A stretch of DNA of 64,000 nucleotides, from positions 5,456,001 to 5,520,000 of the forward strand of contig OX337229.1 of the NCBI GenBank assembly GCA_946965045.2. The letters are read 5' to 3'. Source of the stretch: Epithemia pelagica. Its lineage: Eukaryota > Bacillariophyta > Bacillariophyceae > Surirellales > Surirellaceae. Every line of letters begins with the position of its first letter. Position 1 is the first letter of the stretch. The translations under genes were made by a program, and so were the position numbers. Positions 40,919 through 51,600 of this stretch are shown piece after piece. The notes under the pieces were generated by a model, which ran no database searches, had not been told where the DNA came from, and saw only the letters and a list, made by a program, of their open reading frames with translations.

Positions 40919-42256
40919 ATGGAAGACCTTGACGATGATGTGGATGGGGTGATACGCATCCCAGCAACCCCTCGTGTTTTCATCCCTGTCAAAAGGAAGC
41001 TTGACATCTGCAACAAACTCCGTAGAGGTCGTAGACTGGATTCCAAGTTCTCCCTAAAGAAACTTGCTCGAGAAGAAGATGTTCGTCCTCACCAGATTCG
41101 GCAATGGATGAAGCAATTGCCACTCTTACAGGCTTCAAGTGATTCAAAGAAGTCTAAATTCTCCATTCATCAGGGGAGGCCTACCACATTTCCAAAAGCA
41201 GATGACTTGATTGACAAGATCAAGGAACTGAGAGAGACTGGCATGCCTGTTTCAACCAATATGGCTGTCCTCATGGCCTCTCAGATGGACGCAGGCTTTC
41301 GTCGCAAAAGTTCAGCTGCCAAATATTCCTTGGTGAGGAGAATCCTTCGAGCCCATGGGATAGTTATTAGGGCAAAGACTCATGAAGCACAAACTCACCC
41401 ACGTGAAAAGATGGAGGAAGCTAAACAGTTTGTGCAGTCTGTACTCCCTTTGGTAAGACAGAGTTGCCGCGACAAAAATTTCATTGTTAACATGGATCAG
41501 ACCCCTGTTTTCTTTTCAATGACCCCAAACAGCACTTTGGAAACCCTAGGAGCGAGGTCTATAAATATCAGGGCTTCAAGTGGAAGCACTATGAGGGTTA
41601 CATTGGCAGTCTTCGTAACAGCCAATGGTGAGACGCTGCCTTCCTACATGATCTTCAAGGGGAAGGCAAATGGGAGAATCAACAGGGAGTTTACTGATGA
41701 TTCCTACCAATATCCCAAAGATTGTTTCTTCAATGTTCAACCAAAGGCCTGGATGGATGAACGCTGTTGTCTGGATTGGGTTGACCGAATCGTCAAGCCA
41801 TGGGCGTCGAAAGCTCCAGAAGGAATCATACCATTGATGTTCCTCGACTCTTATAAGTGCCACTTGCAACAATCAGTGAGAAATGCCATAGAAGACCTTG
41901 GAGTTGAGGTGGAATACATCCCAGGGGGGTGTACTTCATTATGCCAACCTGTGGATGTCGGCATAAACAAGCCCCTCAAGAACAGGATCAGGGCGTCCTG
42001 GGAACAATTCATGTTGGAAGAAGGACTTGCCCAGAGTGTCACCAAGCCTCCAAGTCGTGCAACAATTGCAAAATGGTGTGATTTGGCTATCAAAGAACTG
42101 GATGGTGATATTGTTAGGAATGCATGGAGACATTCAGATTATTCTTATTTCCCTACAGAAGAGTCGACAGCAACAACAGGAGGAACAACAACTACAGCTG
42201 CACTGGAAGATCTAATGGATGAACTTAGTCTTTCAAGTGATAGTATTGATCTATAA
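40919..42256 (+). CDS. pogo/Tigger-like DDE transposase
   Basis: 445 residues from the ATG at 40919. The N-terminus has two DNA-binding helix-turn-helix regions: a Psq/CENP-B-like one (SLKKLAREEDVRPHQIRQWM, about 45-65) and a second CENP-B-type segment (about 85-155). The DDE_1 catalytic core follows: Asp193 in NMDQTPVFFSM, Asp310 in MFLDSYKCHLQ and Asp346 in LCQPVDVGINKPLKNRI. All three acids are present and no stop or frameshift interrupts the frame, so it may be active. It would cut and paste the element into TA sites. A longer upstream frame exists but has no ATG and crosses the TIR. Confidence 0.9.
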   Translation: MEDLDDDVDGVIRIPATPRVFIPVKRKLDICNKLRRGRRLDSKFSLKKLAREEDVRPHQIRQWMKQLPLLQASSDSKKSKFSIHQGRPTTFPKADDLIDKIKELRETGMPVSTNMAVLMASQMDAGFRRKSSAAKYSLVRRILRAHGIVIRAKTHEAQTHPREKMEEAKQFVQSVLPLVRQSCRDKNFIVNMDQTPVFFSMTPNSTLETLGARSINIRASSGSTMRVTLAVFVTANGETLPSYMIFKGKANGRINREFTDDSYQYPKDCFFNVQPKAWMDERCCLDWVDRIVKPWASKAPEGIIPLMFLDSYKCHLQQSVRNAIEDLGVEVEYIPGGCTSLCQPVDVGINKPLKNRIRASWEQFMLEEGLAQSVTKPPSRATIAKWCDLAIKELDGDIVRNAWRHSDYSYFPTEESTATTGGTTTTAALEDLMDELSLSSDSIDL

Positions 42257-42718
42257 AGTCACTTCATTTCTGCTTTTCTTCTGGTTCTTGTGTGCCTCTT
42301 CATCATCTGGTATAGTAGCACTGGGTTGTCGCTTCCTCTGTGGAGTATGCACCAATTCCACCAATGCAGCACGACAAACACCTTTACCACGATGACTCTT
42401 CTCCCGTTCTGATGCAAATTCTGAGTCCTTCAAGAACTCTGTCACTTGGGCAAGCTTTCCATCATAAGTATTAGCTTGCTTCTTCATGTACCTTGGTAGG
42501 AACCCGACTCTGCAGCGATCTACTCCATCAGTTACCCAATATACTGCCAACGCCATCTCTTCTTGTCCACCAATGGACACTTGAACCTTTCTGATGCGTA
42601 CCAGACTGTCATGCTGGAGGACAACACCACAAACAGAGTGTTCTTCACAGCATCTTCCATTCGAAGAAGCTTCAATACCAACAATATTCACAGTTTCTCC
42701 AGTTTGAGAGACACCCAT
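42251..42718 (-). CDS. Second ORF of the pogo-like element, possible HIRAN-like protein
   Basis: 155 residues from the ATG at 42718; its stop overlaps the transposase stop by 6 bp on the opposite strand. The middle (VCGVVLQHDSLVRIRKVQVS, EMALAVYWVTDGVDRCRVGF then LPRYMKKQA) has the spacing of a HIRAN domain: variable strand, xxAVY, then VGFLPR. The rest is charged and ends KRKQPSATIPDDEEAHKNQK. HIRAN domains bind 3' ends of single-stranded DNA in helicases and repair proteins, so a role at transposon ends would make sense, but this is inference. Codon use looks like the neighbouring transposase. Confidence 0.6.
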   Translation of the reverse strand: MGVSQTGETVNIVGIEASSNGRCCEEHSVCGVVLQHDSLVRIRKVQVSIGGQEEMALAVYWVTDGVDRCRVGFLPRYMKKQANTYDGKLAQVTEFLKDSEFASEREKSHRGKGVCRAALVELVHTPQRKRQPSATIPDDEEAHKNQKKSRNEVTL

Positions 42719-42899
42719 GCTACGAGCGACACACCGTTGGAAAGCTCGTAATATCACGAATCACGTGATATGCCTAAAAACTACGTATGTTATTCCGTTC
42801 AAAACTTAGAGAGTCATGTACATGAAAGGAGGTAGGGGGGTCCAGGACTATAGGGGAACCAGGAATCCGGAAAATACGGTAGACATAGGGAATTATTAA

Positions 42900-43306
42900 T
42901 ACTACTGCGAAGAGATTTCGAGAGTACAGACTCACTTGTGAGTAAATGGAGAATGGCTCACTTTTTGGAAACACGCTCGCCCACAGAAGACGCGTACTGT
43001 TCAGAATCTGGAGTTCTGGCAACTCCGGATCCCTCCCTAAACGGGATTGATGGGTGGGGGGCCTATACCCCCCAGTGTTGGTTAAGTACATAATTATAAT
43101 GTTTATCAATTATCAATGAGCAAGTGACGCAGGAACGACGAGGTTGCGATGTGAGGAAAAGGGAGGATCAAGTACCTTTTGTCTCACTGGTTAGTTGTTG
43201 GGAATTCAGTAGTGTTCACGGTCTTAAACATATTTTGTAATTTTGGGGCAATTACGTTTAAGATTGCGCTACAGATATGTTTGTGTAATTCAGTAGAATC
43301 CCATTA
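42900..43306 (+). repeat. Direct repeat X, copy 1 (about 407 bp)
   Basis: Matches 43512-43939 closely, apart from small indels. It could be an LTR-like terminal repeat (inner limits TGCGAAGAG ... ATCCCA) or a duplicated piece of genome. Confidence 0.75.
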
Positions 43307-43511
43307 GGTCATCGTTGGATTTGATCACCCTACGGTCTATGGTTCTTTACATTCTTCTTTCGCCCACCCGCCCGCCCGGTAAGACTCGACTGTACTACCT
43401 AGTGGTGCATGTCCAGGTCGCTTGTTGTCTGTCAGCTTTACTGTGGAAGAGGAGGAGGTTGTTCTCCGAGTTGGTTGCTTGGGGCTGGCACTCCACAGCA
43501 GCTGATTACTG
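43307..43511 (+). mobile_element. Deletion derivative of the DIRS-like element
   Basis: The first 75 bases match the left end of the DIRS-like element (28506 onward) and the last 130 match its right end (36265-36398); everything between is missing. The copy has seven extra bases (TCTATGG) that the 28.5-kb copy lacks, so it did not come from that copy directly. Confidence 0.75.
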
Positions 43512-43939
43512 TACTACTGCGAAGAGATTTCGAAAGTACAGACTCACTTGTGAGTAAATGGAGAATGGCTCACTTTTTGGAAGCACGCTCGCCCACAGAA
43601 GACGCGTACTGTTCAGAATCTGGAGTTCTGGCAACGCGGCGCGATTCCGGATCCCTCCCTAAACGGGATTGATGGGTGGGGTGGGGGGCCTATACCCCCC
43701 CAGTGTTGGTTAAGTACATAATTATAATGTTTATCAATTATCAATGAGCAAGTGACGCAGGAACGACGAGGTTGCGATGTGAGGAAAAGGGAGGATCAAG
43801 TACCTTTTGTCTCACTGGTTAGTTGTTGGGAATTCAGTAGTGTTCACGGTCTTAAACATAATATTTTGTAATTTTGGGGCAATTACGTTTAAGATTGCGC
43901 TACAGATATGTTTGTGTAATTCAGTACAAAATCCCATTA
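43512..43939 (+). repeat. Direct repeat X, copy 2 (about 428 bp)
   Basis: Second copy of the 42900-43306 repeat. It carries a GCGGCGCGATT-type insertion that copy 1 lacks. Ends AATCCCATTA as does copy 1. Confidence 0.75.
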
Positions 43940-44390
43940 TCAAAACCAAATCCAGAAGAGCATCAGCAAGGGCCACCATCTTTCGAATGTTTTGGAGAGT
44001 GTGCGTGGTACTTGCTCTTTTGGTTTTTGGTTGTTGACGGGGGTTGTTGTTTCGACCAAGTGTTCCGACGATATATCGATATGGATACACTCTTGTTCGT
44101 AGCGATGGTATCTTCGAAGATCCAGTAAGAGGTCATTCTCTTGAAACAGCGACCGTGTTGTGTCTTGGCCCGGCCCCGCCTCCACGGATTTGTTATTGTT
44201 GAGCTCGTGGACCAGCCTTCGCATTTCGGAAGCTGGATTGCAAAATGCATTATTTGGAATTCGAACGAACAAGATGCCAAGGAACCCAATTTGTTGCTTG
44301 CGTCAATGCGAATACTCGTACTTTGCTCCGTGGTAACTGAACCGACTGCATTGCGCTCTCATAATAGGATCTTTTCTCAGAGTGAAGCAT
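43940..44390. other. Upstream region of the secreted-protein gene
   Basis: No gene recognised. Small open frames on both strands look accidental. The final 100 bases are likely the promoter and 5' leader for the gene at 44391. Confidence 0.4.
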
Positions 44391-45473
44391 ATGAAGGTAA
44401 ACACCATGATTTTGTCTCGTGCTCTCGCAATCGCTCTCTATGGCTATGGCGTCTCGACTGCCCAAGCTTCCCCACGTGCCGCATCATCCAGTACCGAGCT
44501 GGAGGAGCGTTTCATGACAGAGGTTTGTACCGGCACCACGGGCACTTTCGCGCCACAGTCAACAGGCGTTTGTGAAGGTGATGCCTCAACCTGGTTTAGC
44601 AGCCCCACGACCAAGAGCTGTGACGATTGTCCCACTGTCCATTTTTCTCCCGTAAGTCTCTACGGCGAAGCGATAATTGGTGACCACAAGGTGGCTTGCC
44701 ATTTGGCGGTGGATTTGGTTGAAACCGGAGGCAAGACATTCATCATGAAGCCTGAAGGCCATAAACCCGTCTTTAAGCTCTTGGAAAGCCCAGAAACAGG
44801 AACCACCGCCACCGGAGCTATTGGCCAGAAACCCGGTTGGTGCATGGGACACAGCATCAGAGTTGCTGAAGTGCCCTCTGACGGCTCGGTTAACATTGAA
44901 TGCAATGTGCGCCTCAATCCTAGTGCAGTTTCTCCTCGATACGGTGCCTGCCAGCTTACTACCCTCAAGTATCCTGCTGTCGCCGAGGCTAGATGCGGAG
45001 AAGTTAAGCTCAGCAGTACAGACCCAGACGAATTCGTTGCAAATAATTTTCAGGGAACGCAGAACAAAATCCCGGCCTACAAAAAGAACTTTGAGAAGCC
45101 CTGGTTTCGAATCAACAGGGCGGACGACGACGTCTTGTTGAAATCGTTGACGGATGGATGCAAGGTCCTGATGGGATGCAAATGTTTCGATTCGATTTCC
45201 TATACTTATGGAGACGGGCACAAGGCCGTCTTCTTTGATCCCGACTGCAATGATTGCTTGTCTACGACGTGCGGTGACTTTACCTTGAATGAGAAATGCT
45301 CCGATGAAAATGCCTACGACACGGTGGTGGTGAATAAGGATAGTTGTACTGTTCCCAACACCACAGTGGGAATCGCTGGCAATAGTGATGTCGGAATTAC
45401 GTGTACAGAAGTTACCATCTCCGCCTCCGGTGACACCAATGTGCCGCCGATCACCTTTACGGCCATCTTTTAG
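44391..45473 (+). CDS. Secreted cysteine-rich protein of unknown function
   Basis: 360 residues from the ATG at 44391 (an upstream GTG in frame was not used). A signal peptide (MKVNTMILSRALAIALYGYG...STAQA-SP) is clear. The mature part has about 20 cysteines, many in CxxC or paired form (SCDDCPTVHF, KVLMGCKCFD, FDPDCNDCLSTTCGDF), which fits an extracellular disulphide-bonded protein. There is no transmembrane segment at the C-terminus and no family that I recognise. Possible settings are cell wall, mucilage or secretion to the medium; all are inference. Confidence 0.7.
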   Translation: MKVNTMILSRALAIALYGYGVSTAQASPRAASSSTELEERFMTEVCTGTTGTFAPQSTGVCEGDASTWFSSPTTKSCDDCPTVHFSPVSLYGEAIIGDHKVACHLAVDLVETGGKTFIMKPEGHKPVFKLLESPETGTTATGAIGQKPGWCMGHSIRVAEVPSDGSVNIECNVRLNPSAVSPRYGACQLTTLKYPAVAEARCGEVKLSSTDPDEFVANNFQGTQNKIPAYKKNFEKPWFRINRADDDVLLKSLTDGCKVLMGCKCFDSISYTYGDGHKAVFFDPDCNDCLSTTCGDFTLNEKCSDENAYDTVVVNKDSCTVPNTTVGIAGNSDVGITCTEVTISASGDTNVPPITFTAIF

Positions 45474-45897
45474 GTATGCCAGGCATGCATCAAGCATAGT
45501 TGTTTATCTCATTGGAGGGTACAGAAAGTGATTACTTGCTCTTGCCCTGTCTACGTAAAAAAGTATTTGTGTGCAAAAGACGCTTTTACAAGACGATAAC
45601 TCGAACCTCTCTCTCTAGTACACGTTGCTAGAGTAGATCGTGTTTGCGTTGCTCTAGCCGACCTTTTCACTTGCACATACACCCTCAGTCCAATGTAGCT
45701 GGCAAGACCAGGTAGTACTCCTCCTGCTAGTAGAGAGTAAGATAGAAGTACCTCTCTAGGTAGACTACTAGCTAGGTAGAGAGCTGGGTATCTTATGGCC
45801 AGAGCAAAATGCGCGAGACGCGAGATTCGCGATTCGCGAGAGCCATCAGATTCGCCTCGATGACAACAATCACGGTGCATACCATCTCATCGACACA
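45474..45897. other. Intergenic gap with short palindromic motifs
   Basis: Contains pyrimidine runs, repeated ctaggtag/gtagacta-type words near 45710-45780 and a cluster of TTCGCGA palindromic words near 45815-45840. No gene is seen. Confidence 0.4.
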
Positions 45898-47298
45898 ATG
45901 AAGAACACCTGGCTACGCCAGAGGATGTTGAACGCATTTTCATCGTTACTTATACTATCTCTTGGTTGCACTACATTCCTGGCTGGACCGTTCATACCTG
46001 TGGCAGCCAGTTTTTCGTACTTGACTATCCGTACTAGTACGACGCTCACGGCAGGGAACCTCCTTGAATGGGCATGTCAACGACAAGATGGACGAATCCA
46101 TGGCATGTCCGCTTTGTCCTGGACCAATGGAGGACATTCGAGATGGCGAAGCAAGAGGACACCATGCAGACAATCGTCACTGGTACATTTCATGACATGG
46201 GGAACTGAGAACTCCTATGGAAGGGGGAGTGAAATATGGCCTCCCACCAATACAGATCGGTCCGTCAAACTCAATGATTCGTTTCCCAACGGAATGATTC
46301 CCTACAAGGCCATGGAAATGATATTGGAACAAGAAAAACTGGTTTCCAAAGTACAAGGGACCAACAATAACAAGAATAAGAACGGCCAAGAGAAGGACGA
46401 CAACCAACCACCCGACCGCAAACGACCCACAACCACAACAACCAGCAGTACGACGACCTCATCCTGGGTGGATCGGATTCCAGGTTTGATGGCCTTGGGT
46501 TTATTGGGTCGTATACGGCCCGTGGCGGATGTTGGTTTGGTGGTGGTCTTATCGGCCTATACCGCGCTTTTGACCTTGGCTGCCCAAAGTGGACGCGTGA
46601 GCGACCAGGACTTGTGGGAGTACGACGACACGAATGACGACGACACGGACATGCGTTCCACTCGCTGGGTGCCGACACTTCCCAGTTTGCCACCACAAGG
46701 ACATGTTCCACAATTGGTTCAAAACCCCATGCGTGACTTGTCGTATTCGTTGGAATACGATTTGTGGTGGCGTTTGGGAATTGGTTTGGGCTTTGTCTTG
46801 CCTGTCCTGTCTCTGATCATCACGTCAGCGTCCACACTACTCGCGTCGCCCTTTTCCTGGTTGCCCTTTGTGGGAACCACCACCACGGCCGCAGTGACCG
46901 CTGCGACCACTATTACTACTACTACTTTGGCCCGACCCCTCTTTTTGTTGTGTTGCCAAGCCTTGACGGAGGTCTTGTGCAAAGATTGGTTGGTCCCCTT
47001 ACCGATTCGAATATGGATTCCCATTAGTTACCAAATGATTCGAATACCCTATTTGGCCATGGGTTGGGTCAGCTTGTTCCCCACATTGTCGTCCGTGTCG
47101 TGGACAATGGGCCACTGGGTCGGACTCTTGACTGGATTGAATCTCGTGTATACTGCTGTCAATGTCTTTGGCTTTTTGATCCCCGTGGCCTTGATGCGAT
47201 ATCTCCGGGCTCATTTCTTTGCGGTGGAAGCGGCCAGTGTCACGGTACACAGAGGATTGGAAGAAACCATTGGAGTGCCACCCGCGTCGTCGTCATGA
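45898..47298 (+). CDS. Multi-pass membrane protein of unknown function, N-terminal signal
   Basis: 466 residues. Residues 10-38 form a hydrophobic signal (AFSSLLILSLGCTTFLAGPF...VAASFSY) and a Phe after VAAS leaves open plastid targeting. After a polar, disordered region (80-195) come several hydrophobic spans: about 209-231 (VGLVVVLSAYTALLTLA), 292-318 (LGIGLGFVLPVLSLIITSAS), 330-365 (Thr/Ala-rich), 365-385, and 395-440 (VGLLTGLNLVYTAVNVFGF). Six or so TM segments are likely. The C-terminus is short and polar. I do not recognise the family. The gene converges with the proteasome gene. Confidence 0.7.
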   Translation: MKNTWLRQRMLNAFSSLLILSLGCTTFLAGPFIPVAASFSYLTIRTSTTLTAGNLLEWACQRQDGRIHGMSALSWTNGGHSRWRSKRTPCRQSSLVHFMTWGTENSYGRGSEIWPPTNTDRSVKLNDSFPNGMIPYKAMEMILEQEKLVSKVQGTNNNKNKNGQEKDDNQPPDRKRPTTTTTSSTTTSSWVDRIPGLMALGLLGRIRPVADVGLVVVLSAYTALLTLAAQSGRVSDQDLWEYDDTNDDDTDMRSTRWVPTLPSLPPQGHVPQLVQNPMRDLSYSLEYDLWWRLGIGLGFVLPVLSLIITSASTLLASPFSWLPFVGTTTTAAVTAATTITTTTLARPLFLLCCQALTEVLCKDWLVPLPIRIWIPISYQMIRIPYLAMGWVSLFPTLSSVSWTMGHWVGLLTGLNLVYTAVNVFGFLIPVALMRYLRAHFFAVEAASVTVHRGLEETIGVPPASSS

Positions 47299-47618
47299 GA
47301 CAGGGAGACGGACACCAAGGCAGGGCAAGCCGCTCTGTGGCATGTCCAACCATTTCTACCCAAGGTAGCTAGCTAGCCACACAGTCTCTGTTCACAACAA
47401 GATACACGTCGGGAGCGCAAAATGTGTAGCAGAGTGACAAACCTTGCAAGAGTTTTCCCTAATTGCTACTTCTATAGCCAATTACAAACATCTACTAGAG
47501 CGCTGAGAGAAAGGTTTCCTTTAGAAAAGGTCCTATACGACAGCGCGAAGAATTTTTTGAGCGTGTTGGAAAGATAGAGTTGTTATATATAGTTTTGCGG
47601 TGTGTGTTTCTAAATAAT
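47299..47618. other. Convergent 3' intergenic region
   Basis: Shared 3' region of two converging genes; no further feature seen. Confidence 0.4.
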
Positions 47619-48239
47619 TTAATCTTGTCGTCCCTTGAGTTCCTTGGTGGTGACTCCTTCTGGGGTAATGATATGAACGATGCCTCCCCATCCGGAAATG
47701 GAATCTCGATCGACGGCGGCCAAGAGTGTTTGCGCCAAGGTTTCAAACAATTCGTCGGGCGATTGATTGGGTCGATACAAGGATTCGCACATGCCCAACA
47801 AATTTCCCGTACAACTGCCCGTCACGACAAAATTTTTGGATTCCGTTTCGACACAACCAATCAAATCCATGGAGGATAAAAAGGGTTGATTGGTTTTGTC
47901 ATCCAATCCGGCAATGACGGGTTCAATAAAGTAGGGACCAAATCGTTTTTCGTACAACAAATGGGAGAGCAGACTGGTCACCACCTGCGGACTCATGTCT
48001 CGTTCTTCCTTGAGTTTGTACAAATTCATGCGGAATTCCAATAAATTTCGTATTGTCATGACATCCGTGGCCAATCCGGCCAATCCGACATAGAGTTTGG
48101 GTTGCAAGGAAAAGACCTTGGGACGATCGGTGGCCAAGGTTTGATGTTGAATGCCAAAGCGCAAATCGGACGCAATGCCTACACAATCCTTGCCCACCAT
48201 GGCCACAACAGCGCCTCCGTTGTAATTCAAGATCGACAT
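47619..48239 (-). CDS. PSMB3: 20S proteasome subunit beta type-3
   Basis: 206 residues from the ATG at 48239, matching the usual length of the subunit. The start MSILNYNGGAVVAMVGKDCV is the beta-3 signature, as are DRFGIQ-like SDLRFGIQHQTLATDRPKVF, GLAGLATDVMTI and LYEKRFGPYFIEPVIAGLD. Beta-3 has no active-site Thr, and here Gly sits at that place, as expected for a non-catalytic ring subunit. The first residues are preceded by a sequence (TTATTCCAG) that looks like the end of a 5' UTR intron. It sits in the core particle with the other six beta subunits. Confidence 0.94.
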   Translation of the reverse strand: MSILNYNGGAVVAMVGKDCVGIASDLRFGIQHQTLATDRPKVFSLQPKLYVGLAGLATDVMTIRNLLEFRMNLYKLKEERDMSPQVVTSLLSHLLYEKRFGPYFIEPVIAGLDDKTNQPFLSSMDLIGCVETESKNFVVTGSCTGNLLGMCESLYRPNQSPDELFETLAQTLLAAVDRDSISGWGGIVHIITPEGVTTKELKGRQD

Positions 48240-48654
48240 GATTGCAGTGCTTGGTGTGTTCTGGAATAATATCAGAGATACGACAACAGGTCTTTTGCAA
48301 GGATCTGTACTCCGCAATCAATGAGGATGGCGGTCGAGAAGTGAAATGAAAGCCAAAGATCTTCACGGAGTCCGGATCGGGACTCAATAGGGGGAAGGTT
48401 CCCTTCTTTTCGCCCCCATCTCGTTTTCGGGGGGAGTTCAGTCACGTGGGTATCCGGACTCGTGTTATGAGGCTTTTTTTTGTTCACCCGGTTGTGTCGT
48501 CGTGGTGATGAATGAGAAAGACGGTGTTCATCTCATCATCTACCAGAACGAGGAGGAACAGATCCAGGGAATGACAAGTCGCCTCTTTTGTAGAAACCTC
48601 CCTTTCCAACAACGCCCGTGACGGACTACTACTAGAGGTACAAGAGGAGGAACC
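48240..48654. promoter_or_regulatory. Divergent promoter region, proteasome/LRR gene pair
   Basis: About 415 bp between divergent start codons must hold both promoters. A GGGAAGGTTCCC palindromic run is present near 48392-48404. The rest shows no clear motif. Confidence 0.4.
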
Positions 48655-51600
48655 ATGTCGTCGTCCCAGCCAAGATCCATCGACCAGGACGACGACGACC
48701 ACCACCAAGAGTCATCCACTACCACGGGAATAGCATCGTCGAACGAACCCGAAACCACTCTACAAACGAAAATCAGAGACAGTATGGAAGATTCGAGTGA
48801 AAGAACAAAGCAAACGTCATTAGGAGGAGGGAAGGCCCCAATGGTGGTGGATGACATGGACGACCAACAACAGCGTTCCGAGAATGCCTTCCACAACAGC
48901 AACGAGGAACCAAATGTACCTCTATTGACGACAAGCCATGAAACTCCCGACGTGAATGGTACGGATCCAGCATCCTTGTCATCACAACCACAACGGGCAC
49001 AACCACCTCCTGATGATGCTGCGTCTTGTTGGTTGTCCCAGGAACAAGTTCATGAAATGAGTTTGACCTTATTGGAAGCACCGAGTTGGAGGACGAGACG
49101 ACGACGACGACAGTCTCTCGTGGCCTGTGCCACTGATGTCGGACAACGATTTCATCAAGCCACGGTGGACTTGTTGCAACACGTGTGCTCCTACTTGGAG
49201 GAGGACGACCAACACAACAAGAATACGGAATGGACCATTTCTGTTACGGCCTTGTCGTGGTTGCTCTTGTTGCTACAGGCATCGGACCATCCAAACAACA
49301 ACAACGACGACAGTCCCAACAAGGACGAGTCCTATGGACACATTTTGCTGCATCATCATTATTATTATCATCCTTCCGCACCAGAAGGAGGACGAATGGT
49401 TCGTCAACACGTGCAACGATTGCGAGACTTGATCTTGTCTTCACCGAGTTCCACCGGGACACGACGTCGATGGAGTCGGTTGCATGTCACGCGATCCGCC
49501 ACTGTGTCCACCAACAACAACAATGACAGCAAGAACAATCACAAACCAACGAGTCGCATGCATCCTCCGTCCACCCGTTTGTCGCCCAAGGTGTGGCCAC
49601 CCAGTACCACGCATCGTGACTTGTCCTGGTCCCTCGCACCCTTTCTTCCCAACCAGGAACCTCCCCATAGCAGCAACAACAACAACAATGATGATGACGA
49701 TGACGACAGGAAAACGCTCGCTGCGAAACAATGGTTGCAAGCCTATTTGCACTGGCAGGCACACCCCCATCTCGGTCCCCGATTTCCACAAGAATCGTCG
49801 GCCACCACCACTGGACCCGCCGCCAGGGTCTTTTTGTCTCGTATAACCGCCTGGTGGTTGGATCAAATTCCGTCGTCGTCTTTTGCCGGTCGATCGGTGC
49901 CAGCTGTGGCACCGTCCATCCAAGTCTTGCGTCTGGAACGCACTTCCCTGGAAGACTGTTTCTCCTCCAGTGGGGACTGGACCACGGACCTGTTTCAACA
50001 ACAACAACCACAAGCATTGTGGAACCAACCAACCACATTAATATCCACGGAGGACGATCCATTGGCAGCACCCTCCATCCCCACACCACCACGGGTGACA
50101 CTCTATCCCAAACTCGTACACCTTCAAATCACGCATTGTTCCCTCCCCCTGATACATCCAGACGACGACGAGAACAATAATAAAAAAGAAGAAGAGAGGC
50201 ATGTTGTGTGGAGTCATTTTCCAGCCCTTGAATCCTTGCGCTTGTCTCACAATGCCTTGGGAGGACAACTACAGGCCTCTGCACCCAATCCTTCTCCGCC
50301 CGAACAAAGGCCAAGCAATACGACAGTCACAACGATCCCGTTACTGGAAGGTTTGTCGGTCTTGACCCGGTTGCAAAAACTCGATCTCTCCTACAACAAC
50401 TTGTCCAGTTTTCATCTGCAACGGATTCACTGTCAGGTGGGAAATATCGTGGAAGTAAACCTCTCTAACAATGGCCTCACGTCCTGCACCGGTGTCGATC
50501 GGTTGTATTCCGTGGAACGGTTGTGGTTGCATCACAATCAATTGACCGACTTGGCTTCGGTACGAGGACTGGCTTGTCTGCCTCAACTCACAAGCTTGAC
50601 CCTCTATGGAAATCCTCTGGCGCACCTCAAAACCACACTCTCGTCTAAACTTGCCACCACCACCACCAAAACCTCAACAACAACATCTTCACGACGACAA
50701 GGACGATCCGTGTTCTTGTCACGAGTTGGTACAACCACCACGACAACCTCTGCTCACAACCACAACCACAACAACAGCAAGACGAAACAACTTGCCTTGT
50801 CCTCCTCGTATCGGTTGGCGTTGTTGGATTTGTTTTGGCAAGCACGTGGTTCCCATGGCCATGACGACGACGACACCGACAACAGTCTACTATCCTTGCG
50901 GTTGGATGGCAACGTCGTGTCGCGACAAGAACTGACGGCTGTGCGTTCCATGGCCTTTGGTTCCAAACTCGTGGCACCCGAGTACCATCGACCGCATCCA
51001 CAGGACGACGACGATGACAACAACCTCCACATCAACAACGACAAGGAGGAGGAGGATCCCACGGGGGTACTACAAGACTCGCAGCCAGAGCGCACACGGA
51101 CTACAACGACGGAAGGTATTCGGAGAAGACGACGCCCTGTGAAAATTTTGGAACCCTCCCATGTCAACAACCACAAACGAAAGCGAAAACTACAACATTC
51201 GACCAATCTCCCTCCCCTAAAGTTTGATGCTGTTGATATTCTACAGACGCTTTGTCGGCCTCTGTTGATCACGGACGATCCTGCCGTCCATGAAAAAGAG
51301 AAGGAAGAGGAAACGCGCAACCCTCAAGCTCCGGCTGTAGTGACTGAAGACGAACGCGAGGAAAAGGAATCATTGTCTCTCTCAGAGTCCGACACCAATG
51401 GAGACAACCCTGTGGAGAAAGCGAGTAGTAACACCGACTCTGATGCTGTCGCCATGACAGAGAATCCCAAGTCCACAGTTTCTTCTGGCGAGAAAGAGGT
51501 TACAGTCTCGCAGGATGATATGAAAACAAGTGTTGCCGTTGTGAAAACAGATTCCTCACCACTTACAAATGGCAGCGAAAGTGCAAAGGACTTGGATTCC

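Larger units (their letters stand above)
40719..42879. mobile_element. pogo-like (Tc1/mariner superfamily) DNA transposon, apparently intact
   Basis: Perfect 21-bp terminal inverted repeats begin CCGTATTTTCCGGATTCC at 40719 and end at 42879. A TA lies outside each end (40717-40718 and 42880-42881), the target duplication of this superfamily. The 2161-bp unit carries an uninterrupted DDE transposase on the plus strand and a second ORF on the minus strand, with stops overlapping tail to tail. Matching TIRs, TA duplications and an open transposase argue for recent activity. Confidence 0.88.
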
